A stretch of 64,000 nucleotides of DNA from assembly GCF_001995985.1 (NCBI RefSeq), contig NZ_MUFC01000008.1, positions 23,014 through 87,013 on the forward strand, read 5' to 3'. Under the pieces are notes generated by a model. It saw nothing but the letters and a program-made list of their open reading frames with translations, did no database searches and was not told the DNA's origin. Position 1 is the first letter of the stretch, and the number at the start of each line of letters is the position of its first letter. Below, in pieces: positions 1 through 8,116 of this stretch. This stretch comes from Salinivibrio sharmensis. Its GTDB lineage: Bacteria; Pseudomonadota; Gammaproteobacteria; Enterobacterales; Vibrionaceae. The position numbers were made by a program, and so were the translations under genes.

Positions 1-138
1 GCAGTGGTGTTTGAATGGCCTGTTTATTGGGTGTATGTGCTTCTGGGGGTGGAAGAAGTGGTGAAATGGGTCGGCTCGTTGATTCGTGTAAAGTCAGGGG
101 TTTGGCTTAACAACCTTGTCAATGATGGCCAAGGATAA
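1..138 (+). CDS. MATE-type efflux transporter, C-terminal end (partial)
   Basis: An open frame runs from the first base of the window to TAA at 136-138 and gives 45 residues. It contains a hydrophobic stretch followed by a basic, tryptophan-containing tail (WVGSLIRVKSGVW...). This resembles the extreme C-terminus of MATE (NorM/DinF-like) sodium- or proton-driven drug exporters of the inner membrane, where a last helix ends in an Arg/Lys-rich tail. Family membership is inferred from this tail only, because the substrate-binding helices lie outside the window. The 145 bases that follow, before the ABC gene, hold no other gene and probably carry that operon's promoter. Confidence 0.5.
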   Translation, partial: AVVFEWPVYWVYVLLGVEEVVKWVGSLIRVKSGVWLNNLVNDGQG

Positions 139-283
139 CAATAAATACAAATTGGGAAGCTGCCCACCGTTTTTAACGCTTTTCTCAGCCTCTTAATTGG
201 GGTACATTGCCAAATTAGTCAAACAGTGTGACCTAGTTCTCGTTTATTGCTGTTTTTAAGACACTATAAGGGTGTGCATTGGC

Positions 284-955
284 ATGTTAGCAATTAAAGG
301 GCTGTGTAAAGGTTATCAGGACGGGAGCGACTTCCATCCCGTGCTGCAAGGCGCCGCGATGTCGCTGTCGTCGACCAGCCAACTGGCGTTGATGGGCGAA
401 AGTGGGTCGGGTAAAAGTACCTTGTTAAATTTGATTGCGGGACTGGATAAACCCGACAGTGGTGAGATCTGGTTTGATGACACCCCCCTTCATCGATTGA
501 GCGAGGCAGCACGCACGCAGTTTCGACGTCAAAACATCGGCTTGATCTTCCAGCAATTTAACCTGCTTCCCACACTCTCCATTGCGGATAACATTCGTTT
601 TTGTCGCCAATTAAAAGGTTTGAAAGAAGACGGTTGTCTGTGGCGACAGATTGTCTCGCAACTGGATTTAATGCCATTACTTAATCGTTATCCGGAAGAA
701 GTGTCTGGTGGTCAGCAGCAGCGCGCCGCCATCGCTCGCGCGTTATATATGTCGCCCAAACTGCTACTTGCCGATGAGCCAACGGGAAGTTTGGATGAGC
801 GCAATGCGGACGCGGTGATGCGCCTGCTTATCACGCTAACCAGTCAGCAGGAAGCCGGACTGCTACTGGTGACACACAGTGATACTGTGGCCAGTTATTT
901 GCAAGGTAGTGTGGGGCTACAAGGAGGCGTGCTCAGTGTTCGGGCCCGTCGCTAG
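284..955 (+). CDS. ABC transporter ATPase of LolD/MacB type (AttE-like)
   Basis: ATP-binding subunit of a type VII (MacB/LolCDE-like) ABC system. Visible motifs are Walker A GESGSGKST, Q-loop FQQFN, signature VSGGQQQR, Walker B LLLADEP and an H-loop histidine in LLVTHSD. The 223-residue length is usual for a stand-alone LolD-type ATPase. ATG 284 is preferred because homologous ATPases begin just before the beta strand IKGLCKGY; a GTG at 272 would add four residues. The permease start lies 20 bases inside this gene, so the two are translationally coupled. With the following permease and secreted lipocalin-like protein it matches the AttEFGH gene arrangement. Energising role is well supported; the substrate is unknown. 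Confidence 0.85.
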   Translation: MLAIKGLCKGYQDGSDFHPVLQGAAMSLSSTSQLALMGESGSGKSTLLNLIAGLDKPDSGEIWFDDTPLHRLSEAARTQFRRQNIGLIFQQFNLLPTLSIADNIRFCRQLKGLKEDGCLWRQIVSQLDLMPLLNRYPEEVSGGQQQRAAIARALYMSPKLLLADEPTGSLDERNADAVMRLLITLTSQQEAGLLLVTHSDTVASYLQGSVGLQGGVLSVRARR

Positions 956-3401
956 CGCTTTATGGGGGCATTATCGCCGCCATCCGTTTCAAGTTTTTCT
1001 CGTCTGGCTCGGGTTAACTCTGGGTGTCTCTTTGCTGGTTGGCGTGTTATCGATAAACCAACATGCGCAGCAAAGTTACCGTGAAGGGGCCAAGCTTTTC
1101 AATAACCCTTATCCTTTTAGCATTCATCACACGGAACGGACACAACGCGTGCCGCACGCGTTTTATGTTGGTCTACGCCGTCAAGGTTTGACCCAGTGTG
1201 TGCCGGTTGACCGTATCGATATTGTGACGCCGTCACTGGATGATATCCATCTGATGGGCGTGGATACCATTGCGATGCTACCACTTCTATCTGGCCAAGC
1301 TGCCGAGAGTAGCGCCACGTTATCGCCTCTGGATGCCATCTCTGAGCCTTACCCTGTCTATGTAGGAGAAGCCATGGCTGAGCACAAAGGCTGGGAAGAG
1401 GGGCAAATGATTGAGTTGTTGGATTACCCGCCGATCGGCCCTTTGCGCATTATCGATAATGATGCGCTGAGTATGGGCACCTACTTGGTGGCGGATATGG
1501 CGCTACTGCGTAAGCTTTCGTCTCGTACTGGGTTTACCGAGGTGTTATGCGGGGCTTTGTCTCAATCGGAGCGACAAACAATTCGTGAAGATTTATCCTC
1601 AGCCTTGACGCTGACCAAAACCCAATCAACCCAACTTGGCCCGCTCACCCGTGCTTTTCACTTAAATTTACTCGCGATGGGGTTATTGGCCTTTGTGGTG
1701 GGACTGTTTATTTTTTATCAGGCTATTTCCCTGTCCATGACCCAGCGCCAGCCCTTGGTCGGTAACCTGCGGCAGCTAGGCGTTGATGGACGCCAGCTCT
1801 CTGGTGTTGTGGCAACAGAGTTATTACTTTGGGTGCTACTTGGCGTGGTCAGTGGCAATGTGTTGGGTATGCTACTCGCTAACCAATTACTCCCCGCGGT
1901 TGCTACGACCTTATCTGATTTGTATGGCGCAGATATCAATTTAGTCATGCATTGGCAGTGGCAATGGGGACTCTACAGTCTACTCCTTGCTATTTTGGGG
2001 GCAGCGATGGCGTCCGCTTGGCCGCTGGTGCGCCTCGTCAGCACATCGCCAGGGCGCTTATCACAACGGATGACCTTGATGCGTGGCACACGTCGAGAGT
2101 ATGCCGTACAGGCGATTTTAGCGGTGTTGCTTGGCCTGGCGGCGTGGGGCGTATCGTATTGGGAGACCAGCCAATGGCAAGGCTTTACCTTGATTGCCTT
2201 TACCATGTTAAGTGCTGCCTTAGCGCTGCCATATTTGTGTGGCTGGCTGTTTCATACCAGCGCAGCAGCCTATGCGGGCGCGCGATGGCGATGGTTTTTC
2301 ACCGATGCGGCGGCAAGTTTAAGTTACCGTGGTGTGGCGGCGATGGCATTTATGCTCGCGATTTCGGCGCATATTGGTATGGAAACCATGGTAGGTAGTT
2401 TTCGCACCAGCACTGAAACTTGGCTGCAGCAGCGCTTGGCTGCGGATGTTTATGTTCGGCCGAACCATGCCGCTCTCGATGAGATGGAAACATGGTTGGT
2501 CAACAATAAAGACGTGGCGCAGTTTTGGACCAGCTACCGGCGTGAGCTGACGGCAAACCAAGGGCGGCTTGAAGTGCTGTCTGTAGGAAACCGTCCGTCT
2601 GAGAAACAAACGTTGGCGATGAAGGCGGCTCAACCTGATTATTGGGCACAAGTGCACCAAGAACGTGCCGTATTACTCAGCGAGGCGTTAGCGGCTAAAT
2701 TTGGCGTGGGTGTGGGGGAGAGCATCAACCTTCCCGCGCCGATGGGCGAGCGCTGGCAGGTCGCTGGGATCTATTACGATTATGGCAACCCCTACGGCCA
2801 GCTTGTGGTGTCTACACGCAGTGATGCGGGACAATGGCTAAAGCAAGGCCGATCATCGCTGGCGGTGGTCCTGAATCAGGACACGCAAACCGAGCAATTT
2901 GTTGATCGCATCAATCACCGTTTTTCGCTGACCACCGGGCAGGTGCAAAACCAAGCGGATATCATGCGTTATGCCATGCGTATCTTTGATCGCACGTTTA
3001 CTGTGACGGAAAGCTTGTGTGCACTGATGTTGGTTGTCGCGATATGTGGGTTGTTCTTTTCGACCTTGGCGACAGAGCTATCGCGCCAACGGCAATATAG
3101 CTTGCTACGTTACCTTGGCCTGTCAGGGCGCGAGCTCATTGCGCTCGGGGGAGGACAGTTGGTGCTGCTTGGCCTCACCAGTGCGCTGATTGCTATCCCG
3201 TTGGGGCTTGTACTGGCGGGCATGTTGATCCATGTTGTCCTGAAAGCATCGTTTGGGTGGACCATGACCATGAGCTTCTTCCCGATCAGCTATGCCACCA
3301 CGATCGGGCTTTCCATGTTGGCGCTTATGGTTGCAGGGGCTTGGCCAGTTTATCGCATGCTAAAACGCACCGCGGCGGCGTCGTTGCGTGATGCGCAGTA
3401 A
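936..3401 (+). CDS. FtsX-type ABC permease (AttF/AttG-like fusion)
   Basis: Inner-membrane permease of 821 residues with two FtsX domains: membrane clusters near residues 230-380 and 690-810, plus one N-terminal helix. This is the double-size layout where AttF and AttG are separate in some systems. Large non-membrane segments between helices are expected to face the periplasm, as in MacB/LolC families that move molecules within or out of the periplasm by mechanotransmission. GTG 936 was chosen because a perfect AAGGAGG sits 8 bases upstream, at 921-927; upstream codons in frame would run deep into the ATPase gene. It overlaps the ATPase by 20 bases and is followed after 15 bases by the AttH-like gene. 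The gene contains a matS site. Confidence 0.85.
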   Translation: MFGPVASALWGHYRRHPFQVFLVWLGLTLGVSLLVGVLSINQHAQQSYREGAKLFNNPYPFSIHHTERTQRVPHAFYVGLRRQGLTQCVPVDRIDIVTPSLDDIHLMGVDTIAMLPLLSGQAAESSATLSPLDAISEPYPVYVGEAMAEHKGWEEGQMIELLDYPPIGPLRIIDNDALSMGTYLVADMALLRKLSSRTGFTEVLCGALSQSERQTIREDLSSALTLTKTQSTQLGPLTRAFHLNLLAMGLLAFVVGLFIFYQAISLSMTQRQPLVGNLRQLGVDGRQLSGVVATELLLWVLLGVVSGNVLGMLLANQLLPAVATTLSDLYGADINLVMHWQWQWGLYSLLLAILGAAMASAWPLVRLVSTSPGRLSQRMTLMRGTRREYAVQAILAVLLGLAAWGVSYWETSQWQGFTLIAFTMLSAALALPYLCGWLFHTSAAAYAGARWRWFFTDAAASLSYRGVAAMAFMLAISAHIGMETMVGSFRTSTETWLQQRLAADVYVRPNHAALDEMETWLVNNKDVAQFWTSYRRELTANQGRLEVLSVGNRPSEKQTLAMKAAQPDYWAQVHQERAVLLSEALAAKFGVGVGESINLPAPMGERWQVAGIYYDYGNPYGQLVVSTRSDAGQWLKQGRSSLAVVLNQDTQTEQFVDRINHRFSLTTGQVQNQADIMRYAMRIFDRTFTVTESLCALMLVVAICGLFFSTLATELSRQRQYSLLRYLGLSGRELIALGGGQLVLLGLTSALIAIPLGLVLAGMLIHVVLKASFGWTMTMSFFPISYATTIGLSMLALMVAGAWPVYRMLKRTAAASLRDAQ
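1224..1236. other. matS site 1 (MatP binding)
   Basis: GTGACGCCGTCAC is an exact match to the Ter-macrodomain consensus GTGACRNYGTCAC. It lies inside the permease coding sequence. MatP, encoded near position 58538, is the expected ligand. Confidence 0.85.
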
Positions 3402-3416
3402 AAAAGAGGCAGTGAA

Positions 3417-4529
3417 GTGATTCAGCGATGGAAGCGGAAAATGATACGTTCATTGTTAGGAGGCGGAGTGATCATCGCGCTCGGCGCGCTGGTATGGTGG
3501 GGTCAGCAGCCTGCATCGTCTCCTGAACCCAGTGGAACTTTTGCCGTTTTTGATTCGCAAAGTGGCTTTGCCCCTGTAACCCCAGACCACACACCTACCT
3601 ATCCCCAAGACATGGCGGCACACTCAGACTTTGCCACTGAATGGTGGTATTTGACCGCGACCTTAACCGACGCTAATGGACAAGCGTATGGCGTGCAATG
3701 GACATTGTTTCGCCGCGCATTAGCACCGGATCGTAAAGAAGGATGGGCGAGTCAGCAGCTGTATATGGCGCACGTCGCTATCACGAGCGATGATAAACAA
3801 TGGGAGTCGGAGCGCTTTGCCCGTGGTGGGATTGCTCAAGCAGGAGTGACGTTGTCACCTTTTGAGGCTTGGTTAGACGACTGGCAGTGGCAGGGCGGTA
3901 AACAACCTTTTCCAGCCACTGTGCGTGCAATGTGGCCTACGCAAGGTAAGCCAGTCGGCTTTACGTTGGAGGTGCGCGAAAATGGACAACAGGTCAAGCA
4001 CGGTGAAGAAGGATATAGTATCCGTCATGCCAGTCAGCCGTCGGCCTCGTATTATTTTTCTTTGCCACAGCTAACCATCAAGGGGGCGCTAACCATTGCG
4101 GGTGAGACTATTCCTGTGACAGGCAAAGGCTGGTTTGATAAGGAGTGGTCGAGCGGTGCGATGGCTGCCGATCAAACGGGATGGGATTGGTTTGGGCTTA
4201 ACTTAGATGATGGCCGTGCGTTAATGGTTACTCAGATACGCGGTACGGAGCCGTTTATGTTTGGATCGTTACTGTATCCTGATGGCCGAGTAGTGACGCT
4301 AAGCCAGGATGATATTCGTATGCTGCCGGTCAGCCATGCCAAGATGGCGGAGGGCGCTAACTTGCCGATTCGTTGGCAGATCAAAGTGCCTAGTGAGGAC
4401 ATTAGCCTTACCACTCAACCGCTTAACCCACAGAGCTGGATGGACTTGAGTTTTCCCTATTGGGAAGGGCCTGTGGAAGTGCATGGCAGTGCCACAGGCC
4501 GTGGCTTTATGGAAGCGACAGGCTATTAA
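3417..4529 (+). CDS. Lipocalin-like CrtC/AttH-family protein, exported
   Basis: A 370-residue protein with an N-terminal hydrophobic segment (about residues 10-28) that acts as signal or membrane anchor. It is followed by the AttH/CrtC (hydroxyneurosporene synthase-like) fold, seen as FATEWWYLTATL near residue 73, WTLFRRAL, KEWSSG and GWDWFGLNLDDGR. The family is a double lipocalin-like barrel that binds hydrophobic ligands; CrtC members hydrate carotenoids, but no carotenoid genes are present, so the role here is more likely ligand handling with the adjacent exporter. GTG 3417 is supported by AAGAGG seven bases upstream. The stop codon overlaps the stop of convergent fruR by three bases. True substrate is unknown. 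Confidence 0.8.
   Translation: MIQRWKRKMIRSLLGGGVIIALGALVWWGQQPASSPEPSGTFAVFDSQSGFAPVTPDHTPTYPQDMAAHSDFATEWWYLTATLTDANGQAYGVQWTLFRRALAPDRKEGWASQQLYMAHVAITSDDKQWESERFARGGIAQAGVTLSPFEAWLDDWQWQGGKQPFPATVRAMWPTQGKPVGFTLEVRENGQQVKHGEEGYSIRHASQPSASYYFSLPQLTIKGALTIAGETIPVTGKGWFDKEWSSGAMAADQTGWDWFGLNLDDGRALMVTQIRGTEPFMFGSLLYPDGRVVTLSQDDIRMLPVSHAKMAEGANLPIRWQIKVPSEDISLTTQPLNPQSWMDLSFPYWEGPVEVHGSATGRGFMEATGY
3846..3858. other. matS site 2
   Basis: GTGACGTTGTCAC is an exact match to GTGACRNYGTCAC, inside the AttH-like gene. Confidence 0.85.
4462..4469 (+). other. KOPS-like octamer
   Basis: GGGAAGGG fits the FtsK-orienting consensus GGGNAGGG and points toward the dif site at 59.4 kb. Short motif, so weak alone. 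Confidence 0.4.
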
Positions 4530-5539
4530 CCCAGTCCGACCCAAGCTTGTGTTTGATGGGGGCGCCAAATCGGTTGGCGTTCAACCGTGATAACCCCAGG
4601 ATGATTGTCTCCTTGTGCGGCCGATACCGCGAGACTGAGCGCCGCGTCGCTAATGGCTTCAAATTGTTGAGGGAGAGACTGCACGCCGAAAGGAAGAAAA
4701 TCGAGGATGCGGCTGTCACCAAAGGTGGCAAAATACAGCGCAGTGGGGGCGATACCGGTTTGCCTGATCGCGTCCAGTACCCCTTCACAAAGTGTGAAGG
4801 ATGTGGTGAGTAAGGCATCGGGTAAGTCACCGGCTTCAATCCACTCTGTCATGAGCCTTTGTCCCTCAGCACGGCTAAAAGCTTGGCCGTAACGCAGTTG
4901 TCCATCTACGCCTCGTGCCGCTAACGCAGCCCGAAAGCCGTTCTCCCTGTCTTGTGAAATCGCCAGCGATGGGACGGCACCAATCAGTCCTGCTTGATAG
5001 ACATCCGTTGGAGCAATTAACATCTCGGTGAGCTGGTAAGCGCCTTTTTCATCATCACTCAGCACATTCGCGAATTGGCTAGCATCCAGCCCGCGGTCAA
5101 TGGCAACGATGGGAGTGCCTTGCTGTTGTAATTTGGGATAGAAGGTATTATCTGCAGGCAAACAAGAGGCCACGATTAACGCATCAATTTTCCTGGAGAC
5201 GAGGGTTTCAGCCACTATTTTTTCCCGCTCTGGATCGTCATCAGAGCCCGTGATAATAACCTGATAGCCCTGATCGTGGGCTTTTCGTTCAAACAGTTTT
5301 GCCAGCGTGGCGTAACTGGTGTTCGCCAAGTCAGGAACGACTAAACCAAGTGTTTGTGTGGTGCCTGCACGCAAGGCTGTGGCGGCGCGGTTCGGCTGAT
5401 AATTGTGTTGTTCTACCACCGCCATCACGCGTGCTCGCGTTTTTTCACTGATCCGATAACGGTCGGCTTTGCCATTAATCACGTAACTTGCCGTTGTGCG
5501 TGATACACCGGCAAGACGGGCAATTTCATCAAGCTTCAT
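4526..5539 (-). CDS. fruR: LacI-family fructose repressor FruR/Cra
   Basis: DNA-binding regulator of 337 residues. The N-terminal helix-turn-helix begins MKLDEIARLAGVSRTTASYV, nearly identical to enterobacterial Cra, followed by the periplasmic-binding-like effector domain (VVPDLANTSYATLA, AIDRGLDA, TTSFTLCEGV, FGDSRILDFL). Cra responds to fructose-1-phosphate. The start at 5539 is chosen because family members begin exactly at MKLDEIA; an upstream in-frame start would add 18 unrelated residues. It is divergent from fruBKA, with Cra-type operators in the shared 427-base gap, so it very likely represses fruBKA and possibly itself. Here it is probably a local fructose regulator, as in Vibrio, rather than a global carbon regulator; that is inference. 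Confidence 0.93.
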   Translation of the reverse strand: MKLDEIARLAGVSRTTASYVINGKADRYRISEKTRARVMAVVEQHNYQPNRAATALRAGTTQTLGLVVPDLANTSYATLAKLFERKAHDQGYQVIITGSDDDPEREKIVAETLVSRKIDALIVASCLPADNTFYPKLQQQGTPIVAIDRGLDASQFANVLSDDEKGAYQLTEMLIAPTDVYQAGLIGAVPSLAISQDRENGFRAALAARGVDGQLRYGQAFSRAEGQRLMTEWIEAGDLPDALLTTSFTLCEGVLDAIRQTGIAPTALYFATFGDSRILDFLPFGVQSLPQQFEAISDAALSLAVSAAQGDNHPGVITVERQPIWRPHQTQAWVGLG

Positions 5540-5636
5540 AAAGCGATCCTTAAGTAAGCCGATCGTTACTGATGGCTTTGTGAATGCGATCAAAGTTTAC
5601 GCACTTCAGATCCAGAATTTATTTGCATTATAAGCT

Positions 5637-5650
5637 AAAACGATTCAGCC
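5637..5650 (-). promoter_or_regulatory. Cra/FruR operator, site A
   Basis: Read on the minus strand this is GGCTGAATCGTTTT, matching the core TGAATCG of Cra operators with a weaker second half. It lies about 100 bases upstream of fruR and next to site B. Confidence 0.6.
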
Positions 5651-5653
5651 TTA

Positions 5654-5673
5654 AAGCTGAAAGGTTTCAGCTT
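5654..5673. promoter_or_regulatory. Cra/FruR operator, site B (palindrome)
   Basis: Inverted repeat AAGCTGAAA, a GG centre, TTTCAGCTT. The TGAAA/TTTCA halves match the Cra operator form. Only four bases separate it from site A, which suggests cooperative binding. Confidence 0.7.
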
Positions 5674-5782
5674 ATGTCAATTATTGGCGGCTGATCTCAA
5701 GATGCTGGAAAGACGATGCGGCTTATCTCTTCCTGCGCTTATAAGTGAAAGAGGTTGACCAAACGCCGGGAGCGATTTCTAT

Positions 5783-5826
5783 CGCTTTACCTAAAAGCTG
5801 AATCGTTTCAGTTTTTAGGTAAAGCG
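5783..5826. promoter_or_regulatory. Cra/FruR operator, site C, inside a 44-base palindrome
   Basis: The core GCTGAATCGTTTCAG is a near-perfect Cra operator. It is centred in 20-base arms (5783-5802 and 5807-5826) that pair with a single mismatch around a four-base centre. It lies 140 bases upstream of fruB and is much longer than an operator needs, so it may also form an RNA or cruciform hairpin. Confidence 0.8.
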
Positions 5827-5966
5827 AATGTGGCAAGTCAAACGTGAACACTGCCAATGAACGGTGACTTGCAACCAACCAATATGTCCGCCATGTCTTA
5901 GTGATACTGATGTGGCCGACGACAACATCAACCCGTGCCGCGGCACTGAAAAAGAGGAACGACCTC

Positions 5967-7136
5967 ATGTTGGCACTTAACGTACACGATATTCATATGC
6001 AGCAACACGCGGCGTCTAAGCACGAGGCTATCAAAGCCATGGCCGCAGCACTCACCCAAAAAGGGCTAGTCGAAGCGGGCTATCAAGACGGTATGCTGGC
6101 GCGTGAAGCCCAAACCAGTACCTATCTGGGCAACGGTATTGCCATCCCGCATGGCACAACGGATACCCGCGATCAAGTTAAACAAACAGGGGTACAAGTG
6201 TTTCATTTTCCTCAGGGTGTTGACTGGGGAGAGGGAACCCTCGCTTACGTGGCCATTGGTATCGCCGCCAAATCAGATGAACACTTGAGTATCTTACGTC
6301 AGTTGACGCGTGTGCTGTCACAAGACGGCATAGAGCAACAACTAAAAACGGCGTCGGCGGCAGAGCAACTGGTTGCGTTGCTCAATGGGCAAACGGCGGA
6401 TACTCAGGCCTTCACCTTTAGCAGCGACATGGTGTTAACTGGCTTTCCAGCGTCAGATATCACCACCTTGCAAGCCGTGGGCGCGGGATTGCTCAAAAAT
6501 CATCATTGTTTAGATAGCGATGGCGTAAGCCAAGCCGTCGCTGGCCAGCCGGTGCACCTTGGTGAAGGGCATTGGTTGCTCGGTGTGAGAGACGGTGTGC
6601 TGCAGAGCGGGTTGTCGTTGGTCATGCCTGCGACGTCATTGTCTCACCAATCCCAGTCGGTCAGTGCGCTTTGGTGTGTCGCAGCCAACAACCGTGCGCA
6701 TCTTCCTGTGCTCAATACCTTGATGCAATGGAAGCTTGATAAACAACTGGCGGCATCTGGCCGTTACTCGCCACAAGCGCTGGTTGATGCGTTGTCTGCT
6801 GAACCCGCGCCCGCACAACCTCATACAGCGGCGCCGTCTGAAGCGCCCACCGCAGAGGGGCCAACAGGCCTGTATACGGTGACGAATGCCCATGGTTTGC
6901 ACGCTCGTCCTGGGGCGATGTTGGTCAATACGGCGAAAAAATTCAGTGCTGATATACAGGTTGCCAACGCTTCCACCCAGTCGGCGCCGGTTAACGCAAA
7001 AAGCTTGATGAAAGTGATCGCGCTTGGGGTGAAGCATGGACACCAGTTACAGTTTTCCGCCCAAGGAAGCGACGCCGAACAAGCGATTACGGCACTGGGT
7101 GATGCCATTAAAGATGGGTTGGGAGAGAACGCATGA
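5967..7136 (+). CDS. fruB: Fructose PTS diphosphoryl transfer protein FruB (EIIA-FPr)
   Basis: Cytoplasmic phosphocarrier of 389 residues. The N-terminal EIIA-Fru domain (about 2-145) carries the phosphorylated histidine H62 in GIAIPHGTTD. A middle module follows (about 155-280), then a proline/alanine linker and a C-terminal HPr-like domain with H312 in GLHARPG. It passes phosphate from enzyme I to FruA. ATG 5967 has AGAGGA about nine bases upstream and gives the family N-terminus; an in-frame start at 5901 would add 22 unrelated residues. First gene of fruBKA, overlapping fruK by four bases. Expression should be controlled by FruR through the upstream sites. Confidence 0.95.
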   Translation: MLALNVHDIHMQQHAASKHEAIKAMAAALTQKGLVEAGYQDGMLAREAQTSTYLGNGIAIPHGTTDTRDQVKQTGVQVFHFPQGVDWGEGTLAYVAIGIAAKSDEHLSILRQLTRVLSQDGIEQQLKTASAAEQLVALLNGQTADTQAFTFSSDMVLTGFPASDITTLQAVGAGLLKNHHCLDSDGVSQAVAGQPVHLGEGHWLLGVRDGVLQSGLSLVMPATSLSHQSQSVSALWCVAANNRAHLPVLNTLMQWKLDKQLAASGRYSPQALVDALSAEPAPAQPHTAAPSEAPTAEGPTGLYTVTNAHGLHARPGAMLVNTAKKFSADIQVANASTQSAPVNAKSLMKVIALGVKHGHQLQFSAQGSDAEQAITALGDAIKDGLGENA

Positions 7137-8089
7137 GTGCCATTCTGACCGTAACCTTCAATCCCGCACTCGACATGACAGGCTCAGTCAGTGCGTTGCA
7201 GCCTGGTGATGTCAATTTGGTGCAAAACTATACACTGCACCCGGCGGGAAAAGGCGTCAATGTCGCACGTGTTTTAACGGATTTGGGCGCGACGGTCGCA
7301 GCGTCAGGCTTTCTTGGCGCAGATAACCAAGACCCATTTGCCCACCTTTTTACCGAGCACGGCATTGCCGATCACTTTTTGCGTGTGCCGGGGGTTAGCC
7401 GCACCAACGTCAAGCTGGTTGAAAAAGCGGGACGTGTCACTGATTTGAATTTTCCTGGTATGGCGGTTGAACAGGCCGATATTGAGGCATTGACGGCGCG
7501 CTTGCTTAGTCTGGCTGAGCACCATGAGTGGATCGTACTTGCGGGCAGTTTACCTCCCGGTGTCTCGACCGAGCAGTTGACCGCTTGGATCACCACCTTG
7601 CGCGATGCAGGGAAAAAAGTGGTTGTCGATACCAGTCAGCATGCCTTACGCGCAGCCGTTGAGGCAACCCCTTGGTTGGTTAAGCCCAATGAAGCTGAAC
7701 TGGCGCAATGCCTCAACGCGCCCATCAGTAATGAGCAAGCAGTGTTGCTGGCACGCGGGGAGCAATTGTTTAACCAGGGTATCGCGAATGTGGTTATTTC
7801 TCGTGGCGTCGATGGGGTGCTTTGGCGCGATAAGGAAGGCTGGCTTAAGGCTGTGGCGCCCGCGCAATCTGTGGTGAGTACCGTTGGTGCGGGAGATTCT
7901 CTAGTGGCAGGGCTGGTATCAGGATGCCAGGCAGGCCTAAGCAAAGAGGCGGCGCTGTGTCGCGCGGTCGCAATCTCTGCGCTTGCTGTCACCCAAGTAG
8001 GGGTCGGCGTGCGCAATAGTGAAGACGTGAATCAACTAATCAAACAAATCAGCGTGTCGCCTGTTGAGCTGTCAGTGCACGCGGAATAA
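7133..8089 (+). CDS. fruK: 1-phosphofructokinase FruK
   Basis: PfkB-family sugar kinase of 318 residues that phosphorylates the fructose-1-phosphate made by the PTS to fructose-1,6-bisphosphate, feeding glycolysis. Visible features are the N-terminal TVTFNPALDMT start, the GKGVNVARVL substrate loop near residue 39, and the C-terminal PfkB signature VGAGDSLVAG with the catalytic aspartate. ATG overlaps the fruB stop (ATGA) and GGGAGAG lies just upstream, so translation is coupled. Middle gene of fruBKA. Length and motifs are usual for FruK. Confidence 0.95.
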   Translation: MSAILTVTFNPALDMTGSVSALQPGDVNLVQNYTLHPAGKGVNVARVLTDLGATVAASGFLGADNQDPFAHLFTEHGIADHFLRVPGVSRTNVKLVEKAGRVTDLNFPGMAVEQADIEALTARLLSLAEHHEWIVLAGSLPPGVSTEQLTAWITTLRDAGKKVVVDTSQHALRAAVEATPWLVKPNEAELAQCLNAPISNEQAVLLARGEQLFNQGIANVVISRGVDGVLWRDKEGWLKAVAPAQSVVSTVGAGDSLVAGLVSGCQAGLSKEAALCRAVAISALAVTQVGVGVRNSEDVNQLIKQISVSPVELSVHAE

Positions 8090-8116
8090 AACCAATCCAT
8101 GAGTGGGGTAAAAGGT

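Larger units (their letters stand above)
5540..5966. other. Divergent fruR-fruB control region
   Basis: 427 bases without a gene. It contains three Cra/FruR-like operator sites, listed separately. No convincing small ORF was seen. Promoter hexamers were not assigned. Confidence 0.7.
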
